A stretch of 5,474 nt of DNA, taken from Saprospiraceae bacterium (lineage in GTDB: Bacteria > Bacteroidota > Bacteroidia > Chitinophagales > Saprospiraceae). This document shows positions 5,242-5,474 of the stretch, piece after piece. How positions within the stretch are numbered: the first letter of the stretch is position 1; each line of letters opens with the position of its first letter. A program made the translations under genes and the position numbers. The stretch lies in contig JALVCY010000062.1 of the NCBI GenBank assembly GCA_027009605.1, positions 1-5,474 of the forward strand. The letters are read 5' to 3'. A model generated the notes under the pieces. It searched no databases, was not told where the DNA came from, and saw only the letters and a list, made by a program, of their open reading frames with translations.

Positions 5242-5304
5242 GGTCTTTGGCTTCGGTAGTGGTTGGTTCTTGACTTCTGAATTCTTCATTCTGTTAGTTT
5301 TTTT

Positions 5305-5433
5305 TAGTTGAAAGAGTTGATTCGCTGCGCTAGTTGAAAGAGTTGATTCGCTGCGCTAGTTGAAAAAGTTGATTCGCTTCGCTAGTTGAAAGAGTTGATT
5401 CGCTCGCAAGCTTCGCTAGTTGATTCGCTTCGC
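5305..5433. repeat. Tandem array with 26-bp period
   Basis: Units begin TAGTTGAA and end GATTCGCTGCGC or GATTCGCTTCGC. Units 1 (5305-5330) and 2 (5331-5356) are identical. Unit 3 (5357-5382) differs at two positions (GAAAAAG; CTTCGC). Unit 4 (5383-5416) is 34 bp long with an 8-bp insertion around CGCAAGCT. Unit 5 (5417-5433) is only 17 bp and lacks the AAAGAGTTG part. A decayed further unit starts at 5434 (TAGTTGAGAG). Unlike the array at 2259-2390, the units do not form strong hairpins. There are no spacers and no coding frame. The remaining bases 5434-5474 hold no recognisable feature. Confidence 0.88.
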
Positions 5434-5474
5434 TAGTTGAGAGATTTGGGTTTTTGATTGGATTTTTACTTCAT

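Noticed and set aside
5305..5433. CRISPR array or coding repeat
   Set aside because: No spacers; the 26-bp period with 34- and 17-bp variants breaks any reading frame.

Overview
The window looks like Bacteroidota chromosome. The evidence is a secreted esterase with a C-terminal Type IX secretion (Por) sorting domain, promoter-like boxes of the Bacteroidota kind (TTG/TTTG plus TAnnTTTG), AT-rich gene starts without Shine-Dalgarno sequences, and an mpl-type muropeptide ligase whose motifs resemble the Bacteroidota branch. The exact genus cannot be told from the sequence alone.

Layout. Positions 1-71 are the convergent flank of a neighbour and may hold the last codons of a plus-strand gene. On the minus strand, 72-1706 encodes a signal-peptide-bearing SGNH/SASA-type carbohydrate esterase with a T9SS tail. 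A 163-bp foldback element (1737-1899) lies 22 nt upstream of its start codon. It has 13-bp perfect terminal inverted repeats beginning GTAA and a perfect 8-bp target duplication, so it is very probably an IS66-type MITE. A gene-poor stretch follows (1908-2258), carrying a good minus-strand promoter candidate and a weaker plus-strand one back to back. Next come six 22-bp tandem units, each a small hairpin, ending in an 8-bp-stem palindrome that directly abuts the stop codon of mpl. The minus-strand gene mpl (2412-3770) encodes a Mur-ligase-family muropeptide recycling enzyme.

A 305-bp divergent intergenic region separates mpl from a compact plus-strand operon (4076-5221). The operon holds a 40-residue cysteine-rich lipoprotein gene, a YtxJ/BrxC-type monothiol bacilliredoxin starting one base after the lipoprotein stop, and the tRNA wobble-uridine methyltransferase mnmD, which appears to use a TTG start. 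A GC-rich hairpin with a T-run lies four bases after mnmD. The window ends in a second, unrelated tandem array (26-bp period, 5305-5433).

The genes cover peptidoglycan recycling, thiol redox, tRNA modification and extracellular glycan deacetylation. Nothing in the sequence ties them into one pathway; only the three-gene plus-strand cluster looks co-transcribed. No novel defence or mobile system is visible. The points most worth following are the foldback element in the esterase leader, the hairpin array fused to the end of mpl, and the small lipoprotein gene paired with the bacilliredoxin.
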